DNA from: PVC group bacterium | Lineage (GTDB): Bacteria > Verrucomicrobiota > Kiritimatiellia > CAIKKV01 | DNA: 46,234 nt | NCBI GenBank assembly: GCA_945898015.1 | Contig: CAMDGM010000026.1 | Coordinates: 1-46,234, forward strand | Direction: 5' to 3' | Shown here: one piece after another, positions 6,621-16,418 of the stretch | Layout of the letters: every line of letters starts with the position of its first letter | Numbering within the stretch: the stretch's first letter is position 1 | Notes under the pieces: generated by a model | Told to the model about the DNA's origin: nothing | What the model saw: the letters and a program-made list of their open reading frames with translations, nothing else | Databases searched by the model: none | Translations under genes and position numbers: made by a program

Positions 6621-8191
6621 CCTGCAGCTTTCTCTTTAATCCGGCCCATGGCCGCGGCTAAAACGGTTTCCGGAGTGGCTTCGGCCCTCGTCAGCTCAGC
6701 CGTGATGCGCCCCCGGTGCATCACGATCAGGCGGTCGCTCATGGCCAGAAGTTCAGTCATCTCGGAGGTGATCAGGAGAATGGCGATGCCTTCTGCCGTC
6801 AGGCGATCCATGAGTTGATAAATGTCCCGCTTGGCGCCGATGTCGATGCCGCGGGTCGGTTCGTCCAGCAAGAGCAACCGGGGCTTTGCCTGCAGCCATT
6901 TGGCCAAGACGACCTTTTGTTGGTTGCCGCCGGAAAGCTCGCCGGCCGGCATGTCGAGTGATGCGGCGCGCAATTTCAAGGTGGAGGCCAGCGATTGGGT
7001 TGCCGCGCGTTCGCGATTCGGGTTGCGCCAGCCGCCCGGCGAAAGAGCGGGAAGGCCCGCGAGGGTGGCGTTGGCGGTGATCGAGAGGGACAGGATCAAC
7101 CCTGTCGCCTTGCGGTCATGGGTGAGCAAGGCAATGCCGCTTTCAATGGCCCGGCGGGGAGCGCGGGGTGAGAAAGGTTTCCCGTCGAGGGAGATCGATC
7201 CGGTCACCGTATCGCCATAACCGCCAAATATTCCGGTTAGCAATTCACTGGCCCCGGAGCCCTGGAGGCCGCCGATGCCGAGTATTTCTCCGGCCCGGAC
7301 CTCGAGTGTGATGTTGCAAGCGGCAGGGGGTGTTCGGGGTCCGTCGGGACAGACGCTGACGTTATCGAGGCGCAGGCGGACGGGCCCGGGATGGGGCGCA
7401 TGGCGGGGGAATTGGGCCTCGATGTCGCGTCCGATCATGAGGCGGATCAGGCGGTCTGTTTTCATTTCGGCTGCCGGAGCCGATCCGACCCGCTGGCCGT
7501 CGCGCAAGACGGTGAGGCGGTCTGCGATGCGCTCGATTTCCTCCATCTTGTGGGTAATGTACAGGATTCCGCATCCGCGCCGTTTGAGGGCGGCGATCAG
7601 GGAAAAGAGTTTTTCGACTTCGGGTTGGCTCAGTGCGCTGGTGGGTTCGTCCATGACCAGAACACGGGCCTGACGGCCGACGGCCTTTGCGATTTCGATG
7701 AGCTGCTGGGCGCCGACGGGAAGGTCTTCGACGAGCCGGGCGGGGCTGATGTTGATCCCAAGCGGGTCCAGCCACTCCCGGGCTCGGGTATGTTGGGCGG
7801 GGCCATCGACAAAGCCGAATCGGGTAATAGGTTGGCCGAGAAAGAGATTGTCGGCGACGGACATGGAGGGGATCAGGGAGAGTTCCTGATGGATGACGGC
7901 CACCCCGAGGGCGGCCGCCTGGTGGGGCGATTCCGGGCGGACCGGCTGGCCGTTGAAGGCGATGCTTCCTTCATAATCGCGATAAACTCCGGCCAGGATT
8001 TTGATGAACGTGCTTTTGCCGGCTCCATTTTCGCCGGCCAGCACATGGACTTCACCGGCGTGGATGTCCATGGAGGCCTCGCGTAGCACCCAGACGGAGC
8101 CGAATCGTTTGCCGATTCCGGTCATGCGGACCAGAGGCGGCGCATCGGTTGGAACCGTGACAGCGGGTGGAGCGTCAGAGGGCGCAAACAT
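6617..8191 (-). CDS. sugar ABC transporter ATP-binding protein with two nucleotide-binding domains (RbsA/MglA-like)
   Basis: A fused double ATPase of about 524 residues. The N-terminal domain has Walker A G-E-N-G-A-G-K-S-T, signature L-P-V-G-A-Q-Q-L-I-E-I-A-K and Walker B V-L-V-M-D-E-P-T. The C-terminal domain has a degenerate Walker A (G-L-Q-G-S-G-A-S-E), signature L-S-G-G-N-Q-Q-K-V and L-L-L-L-D-E-P-T-R-G-I-D. Such asymmetric pairs are normal for ribose/galactose/xylose importers. The frame stays open upstream to 8386. I chose the Met at 8191 because translation before it has no family resemblance and the longer form would overlap nadB; Met at 8248 is an alternative. It is the first gene of the - strand transporter operon. 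Confidence 0.88.
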   Translation of the reverse strand: MFAPSDAPPAVTVPTDAPPLVRMTGIGKRFGSVWVLREASMDIHAGEVHVLAGENGAGKSTFIKILAGVYRDYEGSIAFNGQPVRPESPHQAAALGVAVIHQELSLIPSMSVADNLFLGQPITRFGFVDGPAQHTRAREWLDPLGINISPARLVEDLPVGAQQLIEIAKAVGRQARVLVMDEPTSALSQPEVEKLFSLIAALKRRGCGILYITHKMEEIERIADRLTVLRDGQRVGSAPAAEMKTDRLIRLMIGRDIEAQFPRHAPHPGPVRLRLDNVSVCPDGPRTPPAACNITLEVRAGEILGIGGLQGSGASELLTGIFGGYGDTVTGSISLDGKPFSPRAPRRAIESGIALLTHDRKATGLILSLSITANATLAGLPALSPGGWRNPNRERAATQSLASTLKLRAASLDMPAGELSGGNQQKVVLAKWLQAKPRLLLLDEPTRGIDIGAKRDIYQLMDRLTAEGIAILLITSEMTELLAMSDRLIVMHRGRITAELTRAEATPETVLAAAMGRIKEKAAG

Positions 8192-8276
8192 GTCCGGATT
8201 CTGGCGGAACAAAACTGGAAATACAAGGCAGGAAGCGCTGCCTTCTATCATCTTTCTTGTGAAGTCAGGGCGCGAC

Positions 8277-8293
8277 ATGGTAAATGTAACCAT
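8277..8293. promoter_or_regulatory. inverted repeat in the divergent transporter/nadB intergenic region
   Basis: ATGGT and ACCAT are inverted about a 7-base centre within the 127-base gap between the outward-facing ABC operon and nadB. A repressor site is possible, and weak -35/-10-like pairs lie on both sides, but no clear promoter stands out. A chance palindrome cannot be excluded. Confidence 0.2.
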
Positions 8294-8318
8294 TTGAGGC
8301 GGTTGGAAACACGCAATC

Positions 8319-9941
8319 ATGATGAAGACCATTGATACCGATTTTCTGGTTGTAGGCAGCGGGATCGCCGGCTTGATGTCGGCCATTCACCTTGGCGCCC
8401 AGGGCCGGGTTCTGCTTTTGACCAAAAAAGCACGGGCGGAAAGCAACACCAACTACGCCCAGGGGGGCATTGCGTGCGTGATGGCGTCGGACGACTCCTT
8501 TGAACAGCATGTCCAGGACACGTTGGTGGCGGGCGCCGGGTTGTGCGATGAGGCGGTGGTGCGGGCCATTGTGAGCGGAGGGCCGGATCGCATCGATGAA
8601 TTGCGCCGGATGGGGGTCGATTTTGCGCCCGACCTGGGTCGCGAGGGCGGGCATTCCCAGCGCCGCGTGCTGCATGCGGGCGACATTACGGGCCGCGAGG
8701 TGGAGACGGCGCTGCTCCGGCAGGTGTTGCACAATCCGGCAATCACAGTGCTGGAAAATTGCATGGTTATCGACCTGATCACCACGGGCTGGCTGGGTTT
8801 GGGAGGGGAGCAGCGGTGCGTGGGCGTGTATGCCCTGAACCGGGAAACCGGCGAGATTTTTGGTGTTCGGGCGCCGCATACCGTCCTGGCCACGGGCAGC
8901 GGCGGCAAGGTTTATCTTTATACCAGCAACCCCGACATTGCCACCGGCGATGGCGTGGCGATTGCATGGCGCGCGGGCCTCCCGATCGCGAATATGGAGT
9001 TCATCCAGTTTCATCCCACGTGCCTGTATCATCCGCAGGCCAAGTCGTTTCTCATCAGCGAAGCGGTCCGGGGCGAAGGGGCGCAGCTGGTGGATGCCGC
9101 GGGCCGGCCCTTCATGGAGGGCTATGATTCGCGGGGCTCCCTGGCGCCGCGGGACATTGTGGCCCGGGCCATCGACCGTGAAATGAAGCGGACGGGATCG
9201 CGATGCGTCTACCTGGATGTGCGCCACAAGTCCCGGTCCTTTTTGCGGAAACGATTCCCCAATATTTATGCGGTCTGCCGCCAATTCGGGTTCGATCTGG
9301 CGAAAGACCTGGTTCCCGTGGTTCCGGCAGCTCACTATTTCTGCGGGGGCGTTCAGGCGGGGTTGGACGGCGCCACGGCGATGCCCGGCCTTTTTGCCGT
9401 GGGCGAAGTGGCTTGCACGGGGCTGCACGGGGCCAACCGGCTGGCGAGCAACTCCCTTCTTGAAGCCCTGGTCTGCGCCTGGAACCTGGCGCGCACCCTG
9501 GCCGATCATCCGGCGGGGGCCGGCGGGCGGCGGGTGACCATTCCCCCGTGGCAGTCCGGCACCGCCGTTCCGAGCGATGAGGCCATCGTGGTGGCGCACA
9601 ACTGGAACGAGGTGCGGACGTGCATGTGGGATTACGTGGGCATTGTGCGCTCCGACAAGCGCCTGGAGCGGGCCCTGCGGCGGATCCGGATGCTGCGGGC
9701 GGAAATCCGCCAGTATTATCTGGATTACCTGGTTACGGCGGACGTGCTGGAATTACGCAATCTGGCCGCGGTGGCGGAGCTCATTGTGCGCAGCGCCCGC
9801 CGCCGGCACGAAAGCCGGGGGCTGCACTATACGCTGGATTTTCCGGAGGCGGATGAACGGCTCGGAAAACGGGACACGGTGATTCGTGACAAGCCGGGCG
9901 AGCATATCGGCCGGCAGCGGCTGTTAATGGGAAGGGAGTAG
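8319..9941 (+). CDS. nadB: L-aspartate oxidase
   Basis: A 540-residue flavoprotein of the succinate dehydrogenase/fumarate reductase family. The FAD-binding V-V-G-S-G-I-A-G lies at residues 11-18, N-Y-A-Q-G-G-I-A near 46-53, F-I-Q-F-H-P-T-C-L-Y near 230-240, and A-S-N-S-L-L-E-A-L near 376. The helical C-terminal domain starts around residue 430. It oxidises L-aspartate to iminoaspartate, the first step of bacterial NAD synthesis, feeding quinolinate synthase NadA (not in the window). The length and the F-H-P-T/S-N-S-L pattern fit NadB better than SdhA. Two Met codons (8319, 8322) could start it. It leads an operon with aconitase only 2 bases downstream, an unusual partner. Confidence 0.92.
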   Translation: MMKTIDTDFLVVGSGIAGLMSAIHLGAQGRVLLLTKKARAESNTNYAQGGIACVMASDDSFEQHVQDTLVAGAGLCDEAVVRAIVSGGPDRIDELRRMGVDFAPDLGREGGHSQRRVLHAGDITGREVETALLRQVLHNPAITVLENCMVIDLITTGWLGLGGEQRCVGVYALNRETGEIFGVRAPHTVLATGSGGKVYLYTSNPDIATGDGVAIAWRAGLPIANMEFIQFHPTCLYHPQAKSFLISEAVRGEGAQLVDAAGRPFMEGYDSRGSLAPRDIVARAIDREMKRTGSRCVYLDVRHKSRSFLRKRFPNIYAVCRQFGFDLAKDLVPVVPAAHYFCGGVQAGLDGATAMPGLFAVGEVACTGLHGANRLASNSLLEALVCAWNLARTLADHPAGAGGRRVTIPPWQSGTAVPSDEAIVVAHNWNEVRTCMWDYVGIVRSDKRLERALRRIRMLRAEIRQYYLDYLVTADVLELRNLAAVAELIVRSARRRHESRGLHYTLDFPEADERLGKRDTVIRDKPGEHIGRQRLLMGRE

Positions 9942-9943
9942 CC

Positions 9944-11881
9944 ATGGGCATGACGGTGGCGGAGAAAATTCTGAGCGGGCACCTCGTCGAAGGCAGCCTG
10001 ACGCCGGGCGGGGAGATCGCCATCCGGATCGACCAGACGTTGACGCAGGACGCGACGGGCACCATGGCGTGCCTGCAGTTCGAGGCCATGGGTCTGCCCC
10101 GTGTCCGCAACGAGCTGGCGGTCAGCTATGTGGATCACAACACCATCCAGGTGGGCTTCGAGAATGCGGACGATCACCGGTACCTGCAAACCGTGGCGGC
10201 CCGCTACGGAATTCTGTTTTCCAGGCCTGGCAACGGGATCTGCCACCAGGTCCATCTCGAGCGGCTGGGCGTGCCCGGCAAGACGCTCCTGGGGGCCGAC
10301 TCGCATACGCCGATGGGCGGCGGGATTGGCATGATTGCGATCGGGGCCGGCGGGCTGGACGTGGCCGTGGCCATGGCCGGCGGGGCTTTTTATCTTACCG
10401 CGCCGCGGATCGTGCGCATCCAGCTCACGGGCCGGCTGCGGCCGTGGGTTACCGCCAAAGATGTGATTCTCAAGGTGCTTCAGGTGTTTTCCACCAAGGG
10501 GAACGTCGGCGCCATTTTCGAATATGCAGGGCCCGGCGTGGCGACTCTTTCCGTTCCCGAGCGGGCGACCATCACCAATATGGGCGCCGAATGCGGCGTG
10601 ACCACCTCCGTCTTCCCGAGTGATGCGGTCACGCGTCTCTTCATGCAGGCCCAGGGGCGCGAGAAGGACTGGCGGGAATTGCTCGCCGATCCCGACGCGG
10701 TCTATGCCCGAACGGTGGAGCTCGATCTGTCCGGGGTGGAACCGCTGGCCGCCGCCCCGCATTCCCCGGACCATATTGTTACCGTCGCCTCCCTGGCGGG
10801 GCTGCCGGTGCAGCAGGTGTTGGTGGGGTCCTGCACGAACTCGTCGGTGCAGGACGTGGAAACCGTGGCCGCGATTCTGAAGGGGCGGAAGGTGGCTCCG
10901 ACGGTGGCGTTTGGCGTGGCACCGGGTTCGCGACAGGTGTTGTCCATGGCGGCGGAGGACGGCCGTTTGGCGGATCTGATCAACGCCGGGGCGCGGATTC
11001 TGGAAAGCGCCTGCGGCTTCTGCATCGGCAATTCGCTTTCGCCCGCGACGGACGCGGTGAGCCTGCGCACCAGCAATCGCAACTTCGAGGGGCGGTCGGG
11101 CACGGCGTCGGCCCGTGTTTACCTGGTCAGTCCGCCGGTGGCGGCGCTGGCGGCCCTGCGCGGGGCGGTGGCGGATCCGATGAAGGAGCGCGAGGTGCCC
11201 TATCCGGTTGTGGTCATGCCGAAGGCCTTCCGGATTGACGATTCGATGTTCATTGTTCCGCCGGCCGACGCCTCCGGCGTGACGGTGGCCCGGGGGCCGA
11301 ACATTGGCGAGCCGCCCCGCAACGCGCCGCTGCCGGTCACGCTGGCGGGCGTGGCCGCGCTCCGGGTGGGCGACAAGATCACGACCGACCACATCATGCC
11401 GGCGGGGGCGCGGCTGAAATACCGGTCCAACATTCCGGCGTATTCGCAATATGTGTTTGAGCCTGTGGATCCGGGCTTTGCCAAGCGCGCGACCCAAAAC
11501 AGGGACAGCGGGCTGCACAACTTCATTGTTGCGGGCGAGAGCTATGGGCAGGGGTCGAGCCGCGAGCATGCGGCGCTCTGTCCCATGTATCTGGGCGTGA
11601 AGGCTGTGATCGCCAAGTCGATCGAGCGGATACACACGGCCAACCTTATCAATTTCGGGATTCTCCCCCTGGTGTTTGAGGATCCCTCCGGGTATGAGAA
11701 GATCGCGGCGGGCGATCGCCTGAGCATCGACCTGATCCGGGTGACGTTGGAGAAGGGCGCGGCCACGGTGGTGGTGCGCAATGAGACGCAGGCGGTGGAC
11801 ATTCCCGTGAAACTGGTCTTGACGGATCGCCAGCGGAAGATCCTGCTGGCCGGCGGGTTGTTGAACACATTCAAGGCCTGA
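9944..11881 (+). CDS. aconitate hydratase (short, about 645-residue form)
   Basis: A 645-residue aconitase of the compact bacterial type. Visible hallmarks are L-L-G-A-D-S-H-T-P near residue 117, and the [4Fe-4S] cysteines in V-G-S-C-T-N-S-S (about 296) and A-C-G-F-C-I-G (about 356). The swivel domain carries T-T-D-H-I-M-P-A-G and the substrate loop G-Q-G-S-S-R-E-H-A (about 535). It isomerises citrate to isocitrate in the TCA cycle. The immediate downstream isocitrate dehydrogenase supports aconitase over isopropylmalate or homoaconitate dehydratase. Its stop shares a base with an in-frame ATG that would lengthen the next gene. Confidence 0.88.
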   Translation: MGMTVAEKILSGHLVEGSLTPGGEIAIRIDQTLTQDATGTMACLQFEAMGLPRVRNELAVSYVDHNTIQVGFENADDHRYLQTVAARYGILFSRPGNGICHQVHLERLGVPGKTLLGADSHTPMGGGIGMIAIGAGGLDVAVAMAGGAFYLTAPRIVRIQLTGRLRPWVTAKDVILKVLQVFSTKGNVGAIFEYAGPGVATLSVPERATITNMGAECGVTTSVFPSDAVTRLFMQAQGREKDWRELLADPDAVYARTVELDLSGVEPLAAAPHSPDHIVTVASLAGLPVQQVLVGSCTNSSVQDVETVAAILKGRKVAPTVAFGVAPGSRQVLSMAAEDGRLADLINAGARILESACGFCIGNSLSPATDAVSLRTSNRNFEGRSGTASARVYLVSPPVAALAALRGAVADPMKEREVPYPVVVMPKAFRIDDSMFIVPPADASGVTVARGPNIGEPPRNAPLPVTLAGVAALRVGDKITTDHIMPAGARLKYRSNIPAYSQYVFEPVDPGFAKRATQNRDSGLHNFIVAGESYGQGSSREHAALCPMYLGVKAVIAKSIERIHTANLINFGILPLVFEDPSGYEKIAAGDRLSIDLIRVTLEKGAATVVVRNETQAVDIPVKLVLTDRQRKILLAGGLLNTFKA

Positions 11882-11893
11882 TGGGGGATCTCA

Positions 11894-11951
11894 ACGGCGG
11901 GGACCGCCGTGTCCAGGGCCGTAGGGCGTGGAGCCGGCCGTTCCCGGCCGG
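11894..11951 (+). repeat. two GC-rich hairpins between aconitase and icd
   Basis: ACGGCGG/CCGCCGT (11894-11910, 3-base loop) and CCGGCCG/CGGCCGG (11934-11951, 4-base loop) are tandem perfect hairpins in the 98-base gap. There is no T-run, so an RNA processing or stability role is more likely than termination. Their presence argues against starting icd at 11881. Confidence 0.45.
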
Positions 11952-11979
11952 TAGCGCAAACGAACAAGCGGGGATGATC

Positions 11980-13239
11980 ATGAGTGGAAAAATCAAGGTG
12001 CCGAAGGATGGCGAGCGGATCCGCATGGGCGCTGACGGAGTGTTGACGGTGCCCGACTGCCCGGTGATTCCCTACATTGAGGGGGATGGCATAGGCCCTG
12101 ACATTACGCGGGCGGCCATGATCGTGTGGAATGCGGCCGTGCAGAAGGCGTACGGCGGAAAACGCCGGGCTGTCTGGATGGAGATATTTGCGGGCGAGAA
12201 GGCCAATGCGGTGTATGGGCCGGGCACGTGGCTGCCGGCCGAGACGCTGCAGGCGTGCCGGGATTATGTGGTGTCGATCAAAGGGCCGCTGACGACCCCG
12301 GTGGGCGGGGGCATCCGGAGCCTGAATGTGGCGCTGCGCCAGGAGTTGGACCTGTACGTGTGCCTGCGGCCGGTGCGGTGGTTCACGGGCGTGCCCTCGC
12401 CGGTCAAGCGACCGGAGTTGACGGACATGGTGATTTTCCGGGAGAATTCCGAGGATATTTACGCCGGCATCGAGTGGGCGGCGGGCACGCCGGAGGTGCG
12501 CCGGCTGATCGAATTCCTGCGCGGGGAGATGGGCGTGAAGAAGATCCGGTTCCCCGAGACCTCCGGGATCGGCATTAAGCCGGTCTCGTCCGAGGGCACG
12601 AAGCGGCTGGTACGGGCCGCGTTGCGCTATGCGGTGGACCAGGATCGCCCGTCGGTGACGCTGGTGCACAAGGGCAACATTATGAAGTATACGGAGGGGG
12701 CGTTCCGGGACTGGGGCTACGAGACGGCGCGCGACGAATTTGGCGCGGTACCGGTGGACGGCGGGCCCTGGCTGCGGTTCAAGAATCCGAAAACAGGGCG
12801 GGATATCCTGGTCAAAGATTGCATTGCGGACGCTTTTTTGCAGCAGATCCTGACGCGTCCGGCGGACTATTCGGTCATCGCCACGCTCAATTTGAATGGC
12901 GATTACATTTCCGATGCGCTGGCCGCCTGCGTGGGGGGCATCGGGATTGCGCCGGGGGCCAACATCAATTACGTGACCGGAGCGGCTTGCTTTGAAGCCA
13001 CGCACGGCACCGCGCCGAAATATGCGGGACAGGACAAGGTCAATCCCGGCTCCCTGATTCTTTCGGGCGAAATGATGTTCCGGTACATGGGGTGGCCGGA
13101 AGCGGCGGATTTGGTGCTCAAGGGGATGGAGGGGGCGATTGGCGCCCGCCGGGTCACCTACGATTTTGCCCGCCAGATGGAGGGCGCCACGGAGATTGGC
13201 TGCCGGGCATTCGGGGAGGCAATGGCTGGGTTTATGTGA
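11980..13239 (+). CDS. icd: NADP-dependent isocitrate dehydrogenase
   Basis: A 419-residue homodimeric enzyme of the E. coli Icd type, converting isocitrate to 2-oxoglutarate and CO2. Recognisable stretches are the start [18 protein letters not shown], and G-G-G-I-R-S-L-N near residues 107-114, whose Ser is the phosphorylatable substrate-binding residue in E. coli. N-S-E-D-I-Y-A-G and [13 protein letters not shown] follow. H-G-T-A-P-K-Y-A-G has the Lys-Tyr pair that selects NADP over NAD. ATG 11980 (or 11974, three codons shorter than an AAG-rich leader) matches the family N-terminus; the frame is open back to 11881. It is the last gene of the nadB-aconitase-icd operon. Confidence 0.93.
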   Translation: MSGKIKVPKDGERIRMGADGVLTVPDCPVIPYIEGDGIGPDITRAAMIVWNAAVQKAYGGKRRAVWMEIFAGEKANAVYGPGTWLPAETLQACRDYVVSIKGPLTTPVGGGIRSLNVALRQELDLYVCLRPVRWFTGVPSPVKRPELTDMVIFRENSEDIYAGIEWAAGTPEVRRLIEFLRGEMGVKKIRFPETSGIGIKPVSSEGTKRLVRAALRYAVDQDRPSVTLVHKGNIMKYTEGAFRDWGYETARDEFGAVPVDGGPWLRFKNPKTGRDILVKDCIADAFLQQILTRPADYSVIATLNLNGDYISDALAACVGGIGIAPGANINYVTGAACFEATHGTAPKYAGQDKVNPGSLILSGEMMFRYMGWPEAADLVLKGMEGAIGARRVTYDFARQMEGATEIGCRAFGEAMAGFM

Positions 13240-13279
13240 GCCGGCGGCGAGGGCGCCAAAAAGAAAAAAAAGAAAAACT

Positions 13280-13307
13280 TTGACGTTGCGTTTTGATTTG
13301 GTAAGTT
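13280..13307 (+). promoter_or_regulatory. candidate promoter of the tRNA-Thr/tuf operon
   Basis: TTGACG (13280-13285), 16 bases, then TAAGTT (13302-13307), just after an A-rich stretch that could act as an UP-like element. The -35 is strong and the -10 weak. The 156 bases from here to tRNA-Thr contain two hairpins (13327-13342 and 13392-13413). Confidence 0.35.
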
Positions 13308-13326
13308 AGTCTGCATTTTTACCGGT

Positions 13327-13344
13327 AAAAGCGGGTGCTTTTTT
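13327..13344 (+). terminator. short hairpin with T-run behind icd
   Basis: AAAAGC, loop GGGT, GCTTTT followed by TT. It could end the nadB-aconitase-icd operon, or act as an attenuator because the candidate tRNA-Thr/tuf promoter lies upstream of it. The stem is short and AT-rich. A second hairpin, CCGTTTTTC and GAAAAATGG around ATCG, lies at 13392-13413. Confidence 0.35.
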
Positions 13345-13463
13345 CGGGGAAAAAACCGGGGTGTTCGAGCCATTCTCTGCTGTCTCTGTATCCGTTTTTC
13401 ATCGGAAAAATGGAGAGGGTGGGGAGTGTTTTGCCGTCTGACCCTGGGTAAGGGAGAAGGGGT

Positions 13464-13539
13464 GCCCACGTAGCTCAGTTGGTAGAGCACGTCCTTGGTA
13501 AGGACGAGGTCAGCGGTTCGATCCCGCTCGTGGGCTCCA
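13464..13539 (+). tRNA. trnT: tRNA-Thr (anticodon GGT)
   Basis: A 76-nt cloverleaf: acceptor GCCCACG/CGTGGGC, D-stem GCTC/GAGC, anticodon stem CGTCC/GGACG with loop TTGGTAA (anticodon GGT at 13497-13499), and a GGTTCGATCC-type T-arm. The CCA end is encoded at 13537-13539. It reads ACC/ACU. It lies 65 bases before the tuf start, as in the tRNA-Thr/tuf loci of E. coli tufB and of Chlamydiae. Confidence 0.96.
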
Positions 13540-13604
13540 GCGCATCAACGGGCGCGTTTGATTTGGGACATGGTCGCGAAGGACTGAAAAAAAGAGAGGC
13601 AGAT

Positions 13605-14813
<1,209 letters not shown>

Positions 14814-14828
14814 TCTGAAAGAACCGAT

Positions 14829-14981
14829 ATGCCGCGCGACTTGGTGATATTGGCGTGCACGGAGTGCAAACGCCGCAACTACACGACGACGAAAAACAAA
14901 CGCACGACGCCCGATCGGCTCGAGTTGAAGAAGTACTGCCGCTTTGAGCGGAAGCACGTTCTTCACCGGGAAGTGAAGTAG
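14829..14981 (+). CDS. rpmG: ribosomal protein L33 (bL33)
   Basis: A 50-residue basic protein starting [13 protein letters not shown] and ending H-R-E-V-K, 15 bases after tuf. L33 sits near the E site of the large subunit. The first zinc pair C-T-E-C (residues 10-13) is kept, but the second pair is reduced to one Cys (Y-C-R-F-E-R-K-H). Zinc binding is therefore uncertain, intermediate between the C+ and C- forms. The position between tuf and tRNA-Trp is common in bacteria. Confidence 0.95.
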   Translation: MPRDLVILACTECKRRNYTTTKNKRTTPDRLELKKYCRFERKHVLHREVK

Positions 14982-15006
14982 GCGGAATGCCCGTATCGCA
15001 GGTTGC

Positions 15007-15082
15007 AGGTCAGTAGCTCAATTGGCAGAGCACCGGTCTCCAAAACCGGTTGTTGGGGGTTCAATTCCCTCCTGACCTGCCA
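15007..15082 (+). tRNA. trnW: tRNA-Trp (anticodon CCA)
   Basis: A 76-nt cloverleaf: acceptor AGGTCAG/CTGACCT, D-stem GCTC/GAGC, anticodon stem CCGGT/ACCGG with loop CTCCAAA (CCA at 15040-15042), and a T-arm with TTCAATT. Discriminator G and an encoded CCA end it at 15082. It lies between rpmG and secE, the standard location in many bacteria. Confidence 0.97.
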
Positions 15083-15130
15083 GTTTCAACACAGGCCGGC
15101 GCGAAGCCGGAATGGAAGGGGCCGCGAGGG

Positions 15131-15337
15131 ATGAAGGACAAGCTCAAGCAGTGGGTCGCGAAGCTTTCCGGGTTTACCGGCGAGGTGCGGGTCGAGATGA
15201 TCAAATCGACCTGGCCCACGCGGTCCGAGCTGGTCGAATCGACGATCGTGGTTGTGTTCACGGTGGCCATGCTGAGCCTCTTTGTGGGGCTGAGCGATGC
15301 GGTCATCATTAACCTGGTCCGGCTTCTCCTTCGCTAG
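15131..15337 (+). CDS. secE: preprotein translocase subunit SecE
   Basis: A 68-residue single-span membrane protein of the short SecE type. The cytoplasmic amphipathic helix F-T-G-E-V-R-V-E-M-I-K-S-T-W-P-T-R-S-E-L carries the conserved W-P, followed by one hydrophobic helix (T-I-V-V-V-F-T-V-A-M-L-S-L-F-V). It clamps SecY in the SecYEG channel. ATG 15131 is chosen because the longer frame runs back into tRNA-Trp; AAGGGG lies 9 bases upstream. nusG follows after 12 bases. Confidence 0.94.
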   Translation: MKDKLKQWVAKLSGFTGEVRVEMIKSTWPTRSELVESTIVVVFTVAMLSLFVGLSDAVIINLVRLLLR

Positions 15338-15349
15338 GCGGTGTATGCG

Positions 15350-15901
15350 ATGAACAAGGAATGGTATGTGTTGCAGGCGTTGACGGGCCAGGAGCAGAAG
15401 GCCAGGGACAGCATCCTGAAGCGGCTCCAGCCTGAAGAAATGACCGAGTTTATCGACGAGGTTCTGATTCCCGTCGAAAAGGTGACGGAGGTTAAGAAGG
15501 GCGTCAAGCGGACTATTAACCGCAAGTTTTTCCCGGGCTATCTGCTGGCGCACATCGGCCTCTACGATGACAGCCGGAAGATTGTCGAGAAAGTGTGGTA
15601 TTTCATCCGGGAGACGCCGGGCGTGATCGGGTTCATCGGGGGCAACGAGCACCCCGTGCCGCTGCGGCAGGAGGAGATGGACGTTATCCTGCATCAGGCG
15701 GAGGACAAGAAGGTCAAGGCGAAGCCCAAGGTGCAGTTTGAAAAGGGCGAGAACGTGAAGATTACGGACGGCCCTTTCATGAATTTCACGGGGGCGATCG
15801 TCGAAGTCGATCCCGAACGGGGGCGGTTGAAGATCTCGGTGGCGATTTTCGGCCGGACGGCTCCGGTGGAGTTGGAGTACTGGCAGGTGGAGCGGGCGTA
15901 G
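15350..15901 (+). CDS. nusG: transcription elongation/antitermination factor NusG
   Basis: A 183-residue protein. The NGN domain begins N-K-E-W-Y-V-L-Q-A-L-T-G-Q-E and contains K-R-K/N-R-K-F-F-P-G-Y-L-L. The RNA polymerase-binding V-W-Y-F-I-R-E-T-P-G-V-I-G-F lies around residue 85-98. The C-terminal KOW domain has G-E-N-V-K-I-T-D-G-P-F and closes with R-T-A-P-V-E-L. It couples polymerase to ribosome or Rho. ATG 15350 is preferred to GTG 15341, because M-N-K-E-W-Y-V matches the family start. It lies in the secE-nusG unit ahead of rplK. Confidence 0.95.
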   Translation: MNKEWYVLQALTGQEQKARDSILKRLQPEEMTEFIDEVLIPVEKVTEVKKGVKRTINRKFFPGYLLAHIGLYDDSRKIVEKVWYFIRETPGVIGFIGGNEHPVPLRQEEMDVILHQAEDKKVKAKPKVQFEKGENVKITDGPFMNFTGAIVEVDPERGRLKISVAIFGRTAPVELEYWQVERA

Positions 15902-15991
15902 CTCCTCCTGTGTTGACCGTGGTAACAGACAGGCTGGCGGCAGCGTATAGGACGCGACGCGAACGACCGGCAGCCGGATGGGAAGCGCGTT

Positions 15992-16417
15992 ATGGCAAAA
16001 AAGGTAACAGGGAAAGTCAAGCTGCAGATCCCCGCGGGTCAGGCGAATCCGGCCCCCCCGGTGGGACCGGCATTGGGTCAGCACGGCGTGAACATCATGG
16101 AGTTCTGCAAGCGCTTTAATGCGGAGACGCAGGCGTTGGCGGGGCTTATTGTGCCGGTGATCATCACCATCTATCAGGACCGGTCCTTCACGTTCATCAC
16201 GAAGAGCCCTCCGGCTTCCTCGCTGCTGAAGAAGGCGGCGGGGTTGGCCAAGGGGTCGGCCGTGCCGAATCGGGACAAGGTAGGGAAGGTGACCAAGGCT
16301 CAGGTGCGGGAAATCGCGCGCGCCAAGGCGAAGGACATGAACGCCTTCGAAGAAGAGCAGGCCATGCGTGTGATCGAGGGGACGGCCCGGAGCATGGGCA
16401 TAGAGGTGGTGGGGTAG
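15992..16417 (+). CDS. rplK: ribosomal protein L11 (uL11)
   Basis: A 141-residue protein at the GTPase-associated centre, binding 23S rRNA with L10/L12. The N-terminal [19 protein letters not shown] and [10 protein letters not shown] are the classic thiopeptide-region sequences. It begins 90 bases after nusG, the longest gap in this stretch, where an L1 feedback site would be expected; I could not identify the motif with confidence. rplA follows after 1 base. Confidence 0.97.
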   Translation: MAKKVTGKVKLQIPAGQANPAPPVGPALGQHGVNIMEFCKRFNAETQALAGLIVPVIITIYQDRSFTFITKSPPASSLLKKAAGLAKGSAVPNRDKVGKVTKAQVREIARAKAKDMNAFEEEQAMRVIEGTARSMGIEVVG

Positions 16418-16418
16418 T

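Noticed and set aside
8192-8386. 65-codon N-terminal extension of the transporter ATPase
   Set aside because: No family similarity, and it overlaps the divergent nadB start.
8265-9599. 444-codon antisense frame across nadB
   Set aside because: Shadow of nadB; no domain resemblance.
9827-11635. 602-codon antisense frame in aconitase
   Set aside because: His/Arg-rich shadow frame; the sense strand encodes a full aconitase.
11881-11979. N-terminal extension of icd from ATG 11881
   Set aside because: Would be a 33-residue tail encoded by two hairpins; the family start is at 11980.
13479-13604. N-terminal extension of tuf into tRNA-Thr
   Set aside because: EF-Tu begins M-A-K-E at 13605 with a good ribosome binding site; the upstream frame is tRNA sequence.
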